Origin: an uncultured Tropicimonas sp. | Lineage (GTDB): Bacteria > Pseudomonadota > Alphaproteobacteria > Rhodobacterales > Rhodobacteraceae | DNA length: 64,000 bases | Assembly: GCA_947497945.1 (NCBI GenBank) | Contig: CANMIP010000003.1 | Span: 1 to 64,000 of the forward strand | Direction: 5' to 3' | Shown: piece by piece, positions 56,869-64,000 of the stretch | How positions within the stretch are numbered: the first letter of the stretch is position 1 | Layout: each line of letters begins with the position of its first letter | The notes under the pieces: model-generated | What the model saw: the letters and a program-made list of their open reading frames with translations, nothing else | What the model was told of the DNA's origin: nothing | Database searches by the model: none | Program-made: the position numbers and the translations under genes

Positions 56869-57165
56869 ATGCCCGATCTCACCATTGTCTACTGGCGCGA
56901 CATTCCCGCCCAGGTCATCGTGGGCAAGGGTCGGCGCGCGGCGAAAGCCCCCCTGTCCGAACGCTTCGAACAGGCGATCGACCGTTGCGCGATGGCCGTC
57001 GGGGCGAAGGATACCGATGCCTACCTTGCCGAATGGCGCAAGGCGGCGCCGGTATCGGTCGAGGGGGACCCGGCCGGGATCCTCGCAGCCGAACTCGCAC
57101 GCATCGAGACCGAATACGACACGACCCGCATCAAGCAACTTATCGACAACGCCGGATGGAATTGA
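56869..57165 (+). CDS. 'Virulence factor' family small protein (Virulence_fact), one-carbon cluster
   Basis: A 98-residue soluble protein. The start LTIVYWRDIPAQVIVGKGRRAAK is diagnostic of the Virulence_fact (PF13769-type) family. Despite the name, members in Rhodobacteraceae sit beside folate and corrinoid methyl-transfer genes, as here. The start at 56869 follows GGAG; a 25-residue extension is rejected. The MetF-like gene begins 26 bp downstream. Biochemical function is unknown; I infer a role in methyl-group demethylation. Confidence 0.82.
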   Translation: MPDLTIVYWRDIPAQVIVGKGRRAAKAPLSERFEQAIDRCAMAVGAKDTDAYLAEWRKAAPVSVEGDPAGILAAELARIETEYDTTRIKQLIDNAGWN

Positions 57166-57191
57166 AGCCGGCACAGATTTTGGAGGCCGCC

Positions 57192-58118
57192 ATGGCTCTG
57201 CTACCGTTTCGCAAGCGCTCCGCCACGCCAGACAGCACAGCCGCGATGGAGAGCTTCCTGCAGAGCTTCTCCATCGAGGTGATGCCGCGCACGGCCGCGA
57301 AGGTCGACGATTTCCGCACGCTGCTGCCGCAGGGCACACGGGTCTATATCGCCCATATCGACGGCACGCCGATCGAGGACATGGTGGCGACCGCGAAGCG
57401 GCTCACCGCCGAAGGCTTCCCGGTCATGCCGCATTTCCCGGCCCGCATCATCAGGGACAAGGCCACGCTGGCCGATTGGATCGCGCGCTACCAGGGTGAA
57501 GCGGATGTGAAACAGGGGCTGATCCTGGCCGGTGGGGTTGATGCACCGCAGGGCGATTTCGACAGCTCCATGGCGCTGCTGGAGACCGGGCTTTTCGATG
57601 CGGCCGGGTTCACCCATCTCCATGTCGCCGGTCACCCCGAGGGCAACCGTGACATCGACCCGGCTGGCTCAACGAAACGGGTCATGGAAGCGCTGCAGTG
57701 GAAACAGGCTTATGCGCGCAATTCCGACGCGGAGATGGCCATCGCCACGCAATTCGCCTTCGAGCCGAAGCCCGTTATCGCCTGGGCCGACGCGATCCGC
57801 GCAGCCGGGATCGAGCTGCCGATCCATATCGGCATTGCCGGACCTGCCAAGCTGCAGACGATGATCAAGTTCGCCGTGGCCTGCGGCGTCGGCGCGAGCA
57901 TGCGCGTGCTGCAACGCCGCGCGCGGGACGTGACCAAGCTCGTAATGCCCTTCGAGCCCACCGAGATCCTGTCCGAGCTGGCCGTCCACAAGGCTGCAAA
58001 CCCGGATTTCAACATCAGCCACGTGCACTTCTTCCCGTTGGGGGGTATCAAGGCCACGGCCGGATGGACGGCCGAACATGGCGGCGCGCAAGCCCGCGCT
58101 GCCGCCGCAATTGGCTGA
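57192..58118 (+). CDS. Methylenetetrahydrofolate reductase-like protein
   Basis: A 308-residue TIM-barrel protein of the MetF/MTHFR family. Recognisable parts are SIEVMPRTAAKVDDF near the N-terminus, GTRVYIAHIDGTP, a HLHVAGHPEGNRDI block where flavin and folate bind, and KPVIAWADAIRAAGIELPIHIGIAG (two segments). It is closer to the MetF-like proteins of methyl-group catabolism clusters than to biosynthetic MetF, and may oxidise methyl-THF to methylene-THF. The start at 57192 has GGAGG five bases upstream. A longer upstream start at 57156 would begin before this site. Confidence 0.85.
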   Translation: MALLPFRKRSATPDSTAAMESFLQSFSIEVMPRTAAKVDDFRTLLPQGTRVYIAHIDGTPIEDMVATAKRLTAEGFPVMPHFPARIIRDKATLADWIARYQGEADVKQGLILAGGVDAPQGDFDSSMALLETGLFDAAGFTHLHVAGHPEGNRDIDPAGSTKRVMEALQWKQAYARNSDAEMAIATQFAFEPKPVIAWADAIRAAGIELPIHIGIAGPAKLQTMIKFAVACGVGASMRVLQRRARDVTKLVMPFEPTEILSELAVHKAANPDFNISHVHFFPLGGIKATAGWTAEHGGAQARAAAAIG

Positions 58119-58125
58119 GACCTTG

Positions 58126-58785
58126 ATGAAAACCGCTCTCCTGTTCGACCTGGACGGAACCTTGATCGATTCCGACACGCTGCATGCCCAGGTCTTTTCC
58201 GATCTTTTCAAGCCGCGTGGCGTGACCATCGACTTCGATTTCTACCGAACGAAGCTGCACGGGCGTCTGAATGTCGATATCTTCGGCGATCTCTGCCCCG
58301 GCGAAGACGCGAAATGGTGGTCGGATTACAAGGAAGCGGAATATCGCAAGCTGCTGGGCGCCGGCCATCCGAACATGCCCGGCGCGCTGGCCCTGCTCGA
58401 TCTGGCCGACGAGATGGGCTGGGCCAAGGCAGTCGTCACCAACGCGCCGCGCGACAATGGCGAAGCGGTGCTGGAGGCGCTTGGAATCGCCGAGCGCTTC
58501 GACACGCTGGTGATCGGCGATGAATGCGCGCGCGGAAAACCCCATCCGGAGCCTTACCTGGAAGGTTTGCGGCAGCTGGGTGCCGACGCGGACACCTCGC
58601 TTGCCTTCGAGGACAGCGAGACGGGGGTTCGGTCCGCCGTCGCTGCCGGGCTGAAGACCATCGGCATTCGTTCCATGCTGAGCGACCAAGATCTGCGGGC
58701 CGCCGGCGCCGCGGCAACAATTGAGGACTACGCCGATCCGGCGTTGTCACAGCATATCGACCAATTGAAGGGACAGCCCGCATGA
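58126..58785 (+). CDS. HAD-superfamily hydrolase (phosphatase / phosphomutase-like)
   Basis: A 219-residue HAD protein. The nucleophile motif LLFDLDGTLIDSD holds D8 and D10, motif II is VVTNAPRDNG, and motifs III and IV are GKPHPEPYL and AFEDSETGVRSA. The helical cap between residues 17 and 85 gives subfamily I, close to beta-phosphoglucomutase and phosphoglycolate phosphatase types. The substrate is unknown. It sits between the MTHFR-like and the corrinoid methyltransferase genes, overlapping the latter (ATGA at 58782-58785), so a link to one-carbon metabolism is inferred. Confidence 0.85.
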   Translation: MKTALLFDLDGTLIDSDTLHAQVFSDLFKPRGVTIDFDFYRTKLHGRLNVDIFGDLCPGEDAKWWSDYKEAEYRKLLGAGHPNMPGALALLDLADEMGWAKAVVTNAPRDNGEAVLEALGIAERFDTLVIGDECARGKPHPEPYLEGLRQLGADADTSLAFEDSETGVRSAVAAGLKTIGIRSMLSDQDLRAAGAAATIEDYADPALSQHIDQLKGQPA

Positions 58786-59759
58786 CGCGCACTGTTATCG
58801 AGAGCAAGAGCAAGACTGTCACCATCGGCTTCGACGAGCCGTTCTGCGTGATCGGCGAGCGGATCAACCCGACCGGGCGCAAGAAGCTGGCGCGCGAGCT
58901 GGAAGCGGGCGATTTCTCGACCGTGGAGAAGGACGCGCTGGAGCAGGTGGCCTGCGGGGCGATGGTTCTCGATGTGAATTCCGGCGCGGTCTTCACCAAC
59001 AAGATGGCCGAAGACCCGCGCTACGCGGATAACAACTTCGTCGAGCCGATGCTGATGAAGGAGCTGATCACGCGCATCCAGGCGATTGTCGATGTCCCGC
59101 TCTGCATCGACAGCTCGGTGCCCGGAGCGCTGGAGAACGGGTTGGAAATGGCCGAGGGTCGGCCGCTTCTGAACTCGGTGACTGGCGAGGAAGAGCGGCT
59201 GGAAACGATCCTGCCGCTGGTGAAGAAATACAACGTGCCGGTGGTGGCGATCTCCAATGACGACACGGGGATATCGGAGGATCCGGATGTGCGCTTCGCG
59301 GTGGCAAAGAAGATCGTCGAACGCGCGGCCGATTTCGGCATCCCGGCGCATGACATCGTGGTCGATCCGCTGGTGATGCCGGTGGGCGCAATGGCCTCGG
59401 CCGGCCTGCAGGTCTTCACGCTGGTGCGCCGCCTGCGCGACGAGCTGGGGGTGAACACGACCTGCGGCGCTTCGAACATCTCCTTCGGCCTGCCGAACCG
59501 GCATGGCGTGAACGCGGCTTTCCTGCCGATGGCGATTGGCGCCGGCATGACCTCGGCGATCATGAACCCGGTGCGCTCCGTCGAGATGGAGGCCATCCGG
59601 GCCGCCAACATGCTGATGAATCACGACCCCAATGGCGCGGCCTGGATCGGGCTGGCCAAGGTGCTGGACGCGGTCAAGGAAGGCGCGAGCTTTGCCGATG
59701 CCTCGAAGGCGGCAGCCGCTGCAGGGACCGGCCGTGGACGGCGGCGCCGGCGAGGGTAA
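58782..59759 (+). CDS. Methyltetrahydrofolate-corrinoid methyltransferase (pterin-binding domain)
   Basis: A 325-residue TIM-barrel protein of the dihydropteroate synthase-like fold. CVIGERINPTGRKKLARELE, MVLDVNSGAVFTNK, PLCIDSSVPGALENGL, SNDDTG, DPLVMPVGAMA and CGASNISFGLPNRHG match AcsE/MtrH-type transferases that move methyl groups between corrinoid protein and THF. A low-complexity basic tail (TGRGRRRRRG) ends the protein. With the MTHFR-like and 'virulence factor' genes upstream it suggests demethylation of a methylated substrate such as betaine or a methylamine. The corrinoid protein and substrate-specific methylase are not in the window. Confidence 0.9.
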   Translation: MTRTVIESKSKTVTIGFDEPFCVIGERINPTGRKKLARELEAGDFSTVEKDALEQVACGAMVLDVNSGAVFTNKMAEDPRYADNNFVEPMLMKELITRIQAIVDVPLCIDSSVPGALENGLEMAEGRPLLNSVTGEEERLETILPLVKKYNVPVVAISNDDTGISEDPDVRFAVAKKIVERAADFGIPAHDIVVDPLVMPVGAMASAGLQVFTLVRRLRDELGVNTTCGASNISFGLPNRHGVNAAFLPMAIGAGMTSAIMNPVRSVEMEAIRAANMLMNHDPNGAAWIGLAKVLDAVKEGASFADASKAAAAAGTGRGRRRRRG

Positions 59760-60187
59760 GGGACCTCGCTTGGGACAATCCGGCCGTCAGAATTGCGGAC
59801 GGAGCGGACGTTGTTTGCAATTGCAAAGAATGGGAACGCTAGCCATGCCAGTGCCGGCCCGTGGGGTGGCGCTACAACACCCGTGGTCCGCGCTTTATCC
59901 CGGCCAAACCCGGAGAAGTTCAATCCGTTATGCGTGGATGACAAAGCGCCAGCCCGCCGGGACGGGCAGGCGCTGGCATGGCGGCTTCGCCTTGTCTCCA
60001 TGCCAATTGGCGCGCAGCCCCAATGCGCGCAAACGGCACGTTTCGCCGATCCGCCCCCTGGCAAACCTTCCTGCCCCTGCAACACATCCCGCCGCGCCCC
60101 TTCTGCGACGCCGGTTCCCTCTTTTCCTTTGCCCGGCTTTGCGGCATGAGGCGGGCACGTTCAACCAGGGCCTGAAGGAGAGACCCG
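59760..60187. other. 428-bp intergenic region between the methyltransferase gene and serS
   Basis: No convincing gene. It carries copy B of the 141-bp inverted-end element. Low-complexity frames on both strands are repeat-derived. The serS promoter should lie in the last 150 bp. Confidence 0.55.
59842..59982. repeat. 141-bp intergenic element with inverted-repeat ends, copy B
   Basis: The same length and design as copy A at 46696-46836. The terminal inverted repeat (59842-59862 with 59962-59982) pairs at 19 of 21 positions. Where copy A has GCCGTGCC/GGCACGGC at its ends, copy B has GCCATGCC/GGCATGGC: both arms changed together, a compensatory pair that keeps the hairpin. The interior is clearly homologous but diverged. 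Confidence 0.85.
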
Positions 60188-61480
60188 ATGCATGACATTC
60201 GCTTCATCCGCGAAAACCCGGAAGTCTTCGACGCCGCCATGGCGCGGCTTGGGGTGTCGGTCTCTTCCTCCGATATCCTGGCCATCGATGCCGGCCGGCG
60301 TGAGAAGATCACCGCTGCCGAGGCCGCGCAGGCCGAGCGCAACGCCGCCTCCAAGCAGGTCGGCGCCGCGAAGGCCAAGGGCGACGAGGCCGAGTTCGAG
60401 CGGCTGCGCGCCCTTGTCGGCGAGAAGAAGGCCGAGATTGCCGCGCTAGAAGAGCAGGCCAAGGCCGAGGATGCCAGGCTGACCGAGCTTCTGGCCACCC
60501 TTCCGAACATGCCGCATGAGGATGTGCCGGACGGCAAGGACGAGGACGACAATGTCGAGATCCGCCGCTGGGGCGAACCGCGTGTCTTCGACTTCGCGCC
60601 GAAAGAGCATTTCGAGTTGGCCTGCGTACAAGACGGCATGGATTTCGAGACGGCGGCCAAGCTCGCCGGCTCGCGCTTCGTGCTGATGTCCGGCGCCGTT
60701 GCCCGTGTACATCGGGCGCTGGCGCAGTTCATGCTCGACACGCACACGACCGAGCACGGCCTGACGGAAGTGAACGGCCCGGTCATGGTGCGCGAAGAGA
60801 TGATGTACGGAACCGGCCAGCTGCCGAAATTCGGCGAGGACAGCTACAAGCTGCGCGAAGGCTGGTGGTTGATTCCGACCTCCGAGGTGACGCTGACCAA
60901 TATCGTCAATGACGTGATCGTGGACGAGGCCTACCTGCCCCGCCGCTACACCGCGCATTCGCTCTGCTTCCGCTCGGAAGCGGGCAGCGCGGGGCGTGAC
61001 ACCTCCGGCATGCTGCGCCAACACCAGTTCGAGAAGGTCGAGATGGTCTCCGTGACCCATCCCGACACGAGCATGGACGAGCATGAGCGCATGACGCGCT
61101 GTGCCGAGGCGATCCTCGAAAAACTCGGCATCCCCTATCGCACCATCGTGCTCTGCACCGGCGATATGGGCTTCGGCGCGCGCAAGACGCATGACATCGA
61201 GGCCTGGCTGCCGGGCCAGAACAGCTATCGCGAGATCTCCTCGGTCTCGGTCTGCGGCGCATTCCAGGCCCGCCGGATGAACGCGCGCTTCCGCCCCGAA
61301 GGCGGCGGCAAGCCGGAATTCGTCCACACGCTGAACGGCTCCGGCCTGGCTGTCGGGCGCTGCCTGATCGCGGTGCTGGAAAACGGCCAGCAGGAGGACG
61401 GATCGGTGGTCCTGCCGCAGGTCCTGCATCAGTGGCTCGGTGGCAAGACCCGGATCACCGCCGAAGGCGCGCTCGTCTGA
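60188..61480 (+). CDS. serS: Seryl-tRNA synthetase
   Basis: A 430-residue class II synthetase. The N-terminal coiled-coil arm (about residues 30-100) that grips the long variable arm of tRNA-Ser is followed by the catalytic core with motif 2 ([21 protein letters not shown]) split by position near 255-275 and motif 3 with [18 protein letters not shown]. The serine-binding loop reads [16 protein letters not shown]. The start at 60188 follows GGAGA. A perfect 10-bp hairpin follows the stop. Confidence 0.96.
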   Translation: MHDIRFIRENPEVFDAAMARLGVSVSSSDILAIDAGRREKITAAEAAQAERNAASKQVGAAKAKGDEAEFERLRALVGEKKAEIAALEEQAKAEDARLTELLATLPNMPHEDVPDGKDEDDNVEIRRWGEPRVFDFAPKEHFELACVQDGMDFETAAKLAGSRFVLMSGAVARVHRALAQFMLDTHTTEHGLTEVNGPVMVREEMMYGTGQLPKFGEDSYKLREGWWLIPTSEVTLTNIVNDVIVDEAYLPRRYTAHSLCFRSEAGSAGRDTSGMLRQHQFEKVEMVSVTHPDTSMDEHERMTRCAEAILEKLGIPYRTIVLCTGDMGFGARKTHDIEAWLPGQNSYREISSVSVCGAFQARRMNARFRPEGGGKPEFVHTLNGSGLAVGRCLIAVLENGQQEDGSVVLPQVLHQWLGGKTRITAEGALV

Positions 61481-61488
61481 ACCGGACT

Positions 61489-61512
61489 GGCCCCCGGATC
61501 GCTCCGGGGGCC
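61489..61512 (+). terminator. Hairpin after serS
   Basis: GGCCCCCGGA at 61489-61498 pairs perfectly with TCCGGGGGCC at 61503-61512 around a four-base loop, 9 bp after the serS stop. There is no T tract, so termination may be incomplete or Rho-assisted. It also lies between convergent genes. Confidence 0.6.
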
Positions 61513-61526
61513 GCTTCGCGGGCGAG

Positions 61527-61757
61527 TTATCCGCCGAGCACACCGTTGCCGACAGCATCTGCCAGTTCGGTCACATCGACCACGCCGTCGCCATTGGTGT
61601 CGATGGCGCCATAGACCTCCTCCGTCAGGTCGGGATAGGCGGCCATGATCTCATCCATCGAGAACAGGCTGTCGCCATCAGTGTCCTCGACCATGGTCTG
61701 GGCACTCGCGGCGACAGCGGAGACGGCAAACATGCCGGCAATCAGGACAAGTTTCAT
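61527..61757 (-). CDS. Small secreted EF-hand protein
   Basis: A 76-residue protein with a signal peptide (cleavage after VAASAQ) and two calcium-binding EF-hand loops, DTDGDSLFSMDE near residues 25-36 and DTNGDGVVDVTE near 53-64, both with the acidic ligands at positions 1, 3, 5 and 12. It is expected in the periplasm or outside the cell as a calcium sensor or buffer. GGAG lies nine bases upstream of the start. It converges on serS and is transcribed alone. No partner is evident. Confidence 0.88.
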   Translation of the reverse strand: MKLVLIAGMFAVSAVAASAQTMVEDTDGDSLFSMDEIMAAYPDLTEEVYGAIDTNGDGVVDVTELADAVGNGVLGG

Positions 61758-62229
61758 TTCGGTTTCTCCTCGTTGGACCCGTGTTGTGGGGCCTTCATTC
61801 GCAGAGGCGGGACTGCCTCGCCCCCCGATGAAACCGCGTTGAATGCGTGTCGGTCAATCGGCGTTACCCCTTGAAATCAAAACGGATTTACCCTCTCGGC
61901 AGGGAATTGCGCGGCGGAATTCCGCGCGGTGCCATCAACGCTGAAAGAACGGGCCGCAAGCCACGGATCCGGGGGAGGAATCCGGTCATGGCAGGATCAT
62001 GCGGAGCAAGAACCTGCCGAAACCGGCACAGGAGAGCAGAATGATCGGAAACACTCTGAAATCACTGGAAAATTCTGGCTCGGCCAAAACCCACGCAAGC
62101 GATTTCCAGCTGACGGTCCCTTATGGCGAAGACCCGCCCAACCACGGGGCGGGCAAGGCCGCGCCCCGCTTCCAGGCCCGAAATACACCCTGGCGCCACG
62201 GGTGACAGCCTCTGGCGGGCAAGACTCGG
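61758..62229. other. 472-bp intergenic region between the EF-hand gene and der
   Basis: No convincing gene and no T-tract terminator for der was seen. Short palindromic words occur (for example CGCGG/CCGCG near 61912-61927). Open frames on the plus strand lack ribosome sites. The promoter of the EF-hand gene should lie at the left end. Confidence 0.5.
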
Positions 62230-63699
62230 CTACTGATCCGCGCGCCCCTTGCCGAGGTGCTTGCGCAGCCGCGAGGGGGTGGATTTCTTCTTGTCCTTGT
62301 AGGGGTTCTTGTCCGACTGGCTCCGGAACGTCAGCCGGATCGGCGTCCCGGGCATATCAAAGTCTTCCCGCAACCCATTGACAAGATAGCGCTTGTAGCT
62401 TTCGGGCAGCTTGTCGGGGAAGCTCGCCATGATGACGAATCCCGGCGGGCGGGTCTTGACCTGGGTCATGTAGCGCAGCTTGATCCGGCGGCCGCCCGGA
62501 GCGGGGGGCGGGTGCGCCTCCAGCATGCCGGTGAGCCACTGGTTGAGCCTTGCGGTCGGCACGCGGCGATTCCAGACCTCCTGCGCGCGGACAATCGCGT
62601 CATGCAGCCGGTCGAGCCCGCGTCCGGTCTTGGCCGAGACCGTGATCAGCGGCGCGCCCTTGAGCTGGGGCAGAAGGCGGTTGAAGGCCTCCTTCAGCTC
62701 GCGCAGCTTGTCCTGCTTCTCGTCCTCGAGGTCCCATTTGTTGACCGCGACCACAACCGCCCTGCCCTCGCGTTCGGCAAGATCGGCAATCCGCAGATCC
62801 TGCTGCTCGAAGGGGATCTCGACATCGAGCAGCACCACCACGACCTCGGCGAATTTCACCGCGCGCAAGCCGTCGGAGACAGACAGCTTCTCCAGCTTCT
62901 CCTGCACCTTGGCCTTCTTGCGCATGCCGGCCGTGTCGAAGATGCGCATCTTCGTTCCGTCCCAATCGACCGGCAGCGCGATGGCATCCCGGGTGATGCC
63001 AGCCTCGGGCCCGGTCAACAGCCGGTCCTCGCCGAGGATCCGGTTGATCAGGGTCGATTTCCCGGCATTGGGCCGGCCGACAACGGCGACCTGGAGCGGC
63101 TTGGAGCGGTCGATCCCGCCCTCCTCGCCTTCCTCGCCTTCCTCGATCTCGTCGGGGAGATCCACATCCACCTGCGGCGCCTCGTCGACCCTGCGCTCTT
63201 CGAACGCATCGGCCAGCGGCATCAGCGCGGCGTGCAGGTCCGCCATCCCCTCGCCATGCTCGGCCGAGATCGCGATCGGATCGCCGAGGCCAAGCCCGTA
63301 GGCCTCAAGCACCCCGGCTTCGGACGCGTTGCTCTCGGACTTGTTGGCCCCGAGCAGGACATGGGCGGATTTCTTGCGCAGGATCTCGGCGAAGACCTGG
63401 TCGGTCGGGGTCACCCCCTCGCGCGCATCGAGCATGAAGAGGCAGACATCCGCCATCTCCACGGCGCGCTCGGTCAGGCGGCGCATCCGGCCCTGGAGCG
63501 AATCGTCGGTCGCCTCTTCGAGCCCGGCCGTGTCGATCACGGTGAAGCGCAGGTCGCCCAGCCGGCCTTCGCCCTCGCGCAGGTCGCGCGTGACACCCGG
63601 CTGGTCGTCGACCAACGCCAGGCGTTTGCCGACAAGGCGGTTGAACAGGGTCGACTTGCCCACATTGGGACGGCCGACAAGGGCCAGGGTGAAGCTCAT
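62230..63699 (-). CDS. der: Ribosome biogenesis GTPase Der (EngA)
   Basis: A 489-residue double GTPase needed for 50S assembly. The first P-loop GRPNVGKS is at residues 9-16 with switch DTAGLEEA, the second GRPNAGKS lies near residue 210 with [11 protein letters not shown], and a KH-like C-terminal domain carries [20 protein letters not shown]. An acidic linker ([16 protein letters not shown]) joins the two G domains. The start is taken as the second of two adjacent ATGs (63697-63699), which begins the first beta strand directly. Transcribed alone. Confidence 0.95.
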   Translation of the reverse strand: MSFTLALVGRPNVGKSTLFNRLVGKRLALVDDQPGVTRDLREGEGRLGDLRFTVIDTAGLEEATDDSLQGRMRRLTERAVEMADVCLFMLDAREGVTPTDQVFAEILRKKSAHVLLGANKSESNASEAGVLEAYGLGLGDPIAISAEHGEGMADLHAALMPLADAFEERRVDEAPQVDVDLPDEIEEGEEGEEGGIDRSKPLQVAVVGRPNAGKSTLINRILGEDRLLTGPEAGITRDAIALPVDWDGTKMRIFDTAGMRKKAKVQEKLEKLSVSDGLRAVKFAEVVVVLLDVEIPFEQQDLRIADLAEREGRAVVVAVNKWDLEDEKQDKLRELKEAFNRLLPQLKGAPLITVSAKTGRGLDRLHDAIVRAQEVWNRRVPTARLNQWLTGMLEAHPPPAPGGRRIKLRYMTQVKTRPPGFVIMASFPDKLPESYKRYLVNGLREDFDMPGTPIRLTFRSQSDKNPYKDKKKSTPSRLRKHLGKGRADQ

Positions 63700-63702
63700 C
63701 AT

Positions 63703-64000
63703 GCGCTCGCGAAACGGGAATCGGGTCAGATTGGGTTATTTAGACTGTTTTGCCGCAGCTTAGAAGGGGGCGCAGACGCCTGCCGCCCTGCAATCCCGCA
63801 ATACAGCCTGTTGCGGGCTGCGGATCGGCCCGGAGCCGGGGCGATCCGCCCTGCCGGCGCCTGCCCGTCCCGGCATTCTGCCGCCATACATTTCGGGCAA
63901 AGCTGCGATCCTTTTCCGGCCTGACCGGGACAGGAAGGCGAACCGGAGCCGGCGCGGTGCCGTCCGTGCCCTCGCCTGTTACCGATAGGCGAGCAGCTGT
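63703..64000. other. Terminal 298-bp stretch with hairpins
   Basis: No gene is visible to the end of the window. A 30-base hairpin occupies 63820-63849 (GCGGATCG with CGATCCGC plus an inner CCCGG/CCGGG helix). At 63853-63874 a 22-base word matches one arm of the 141-bp repeat with a single mismatch. The der promoter must lie at its left end. Confidence 0.5.

Overview
The window reads as a piece of GC-rich chromosome from an alphaproteobacterium of the Rhodobacteraceae (Roseobacter/Rhodobacter relatives). Evidence: ctrA beside its inhibitor sciP; a GTTC-N7-GTTC LexA box of the Rhodobacter type; the rpsB-tsf pair; the block frr-uppS-cdsA-dxr-rseP-bamA-skp-fabZ-lpxA-lpxI-lpxB; LpxI in place of LpxH; and an inverted repeat carrying the CCTCCGGCGGGGATATTTGG sequence that I recall as common between genes in this family. 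Placement rests on recognising proteins and motifs; no search was run.

Layout. 1-147 is the tail of an IS5-type transposase, followed by about 550 bp without a convincing gene. 698-4252 is a five-gene minus-strand cluster (P-loop kinase, two small membrane proteins, NmrA-like reductase, AraC regulator), then a PQQ-type sugar dehydrogenase. 5668-11547 is a branched-chain-amino-acid-type ABC transporter operon in which two small secreted cysteine proteins, apparently paralogous, sit between the transporter genes. 12041-14190 is galT-galK. 15039-16836 is rpsB-tsf. 17991-24112 holds an SDR, a 40-residue membrane protein behind a LexA box, recG, ligA, ctrA and sciP. 24410-26719 is mnmA and an FAD oxidoreductase. 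26774-38213 is the envelope and isoprenoid block, all on the minus strand. 38440-42799 is a plus-strand YqiJ/flotillin/epimerase/DUF2269 block lying between frr and pyrH. 43630-47994 is miaA, an AraC regulator, a lone fabG and purU.

The most interesting locus is 48081-49547: a retron-type reverse transcriptase preceded by a roughly 158-nt segment with retron msr-msd architecture, meaning a1/a2 complementary ends, two short hairpins and one long hairpin. It sits between purU and an RND efflux pump with no separate effector gene, and the transcriptase has a long N-terminal extension. 49569-53877 is the efflux pair; 54409-56620 holds a small membrane protein, rlmE and ppx/gppA; 56869-59759 is a folate/corrinoid one-carbon cluster; 60188-63699 holds serS, an EF-hand protein and der. 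Two copies of a 141-bp element with inverted-repeat ends lie at 46696 and 59842.

How the parts connect: the envelope block supplies lipid A (LpxA, LpxI, LpxB), fatty-acid dehydration (FabZ), outer-membrane protein assembly (BamA, Skp), phospholipid and undecaprenyl precursors (CdsA, UppS, Dxr) and the RseP protease. PurU and the 56.9-59.8 kb genes handle folate-bound one-carbon units. CtrA/SciP, LexA control and RecG/LigA link cell cycle, DNA repair and replication. Starts were chosen from Shine-Dalgarno spacing, operon overlaps and family length, and several differ from the longest reading frame.
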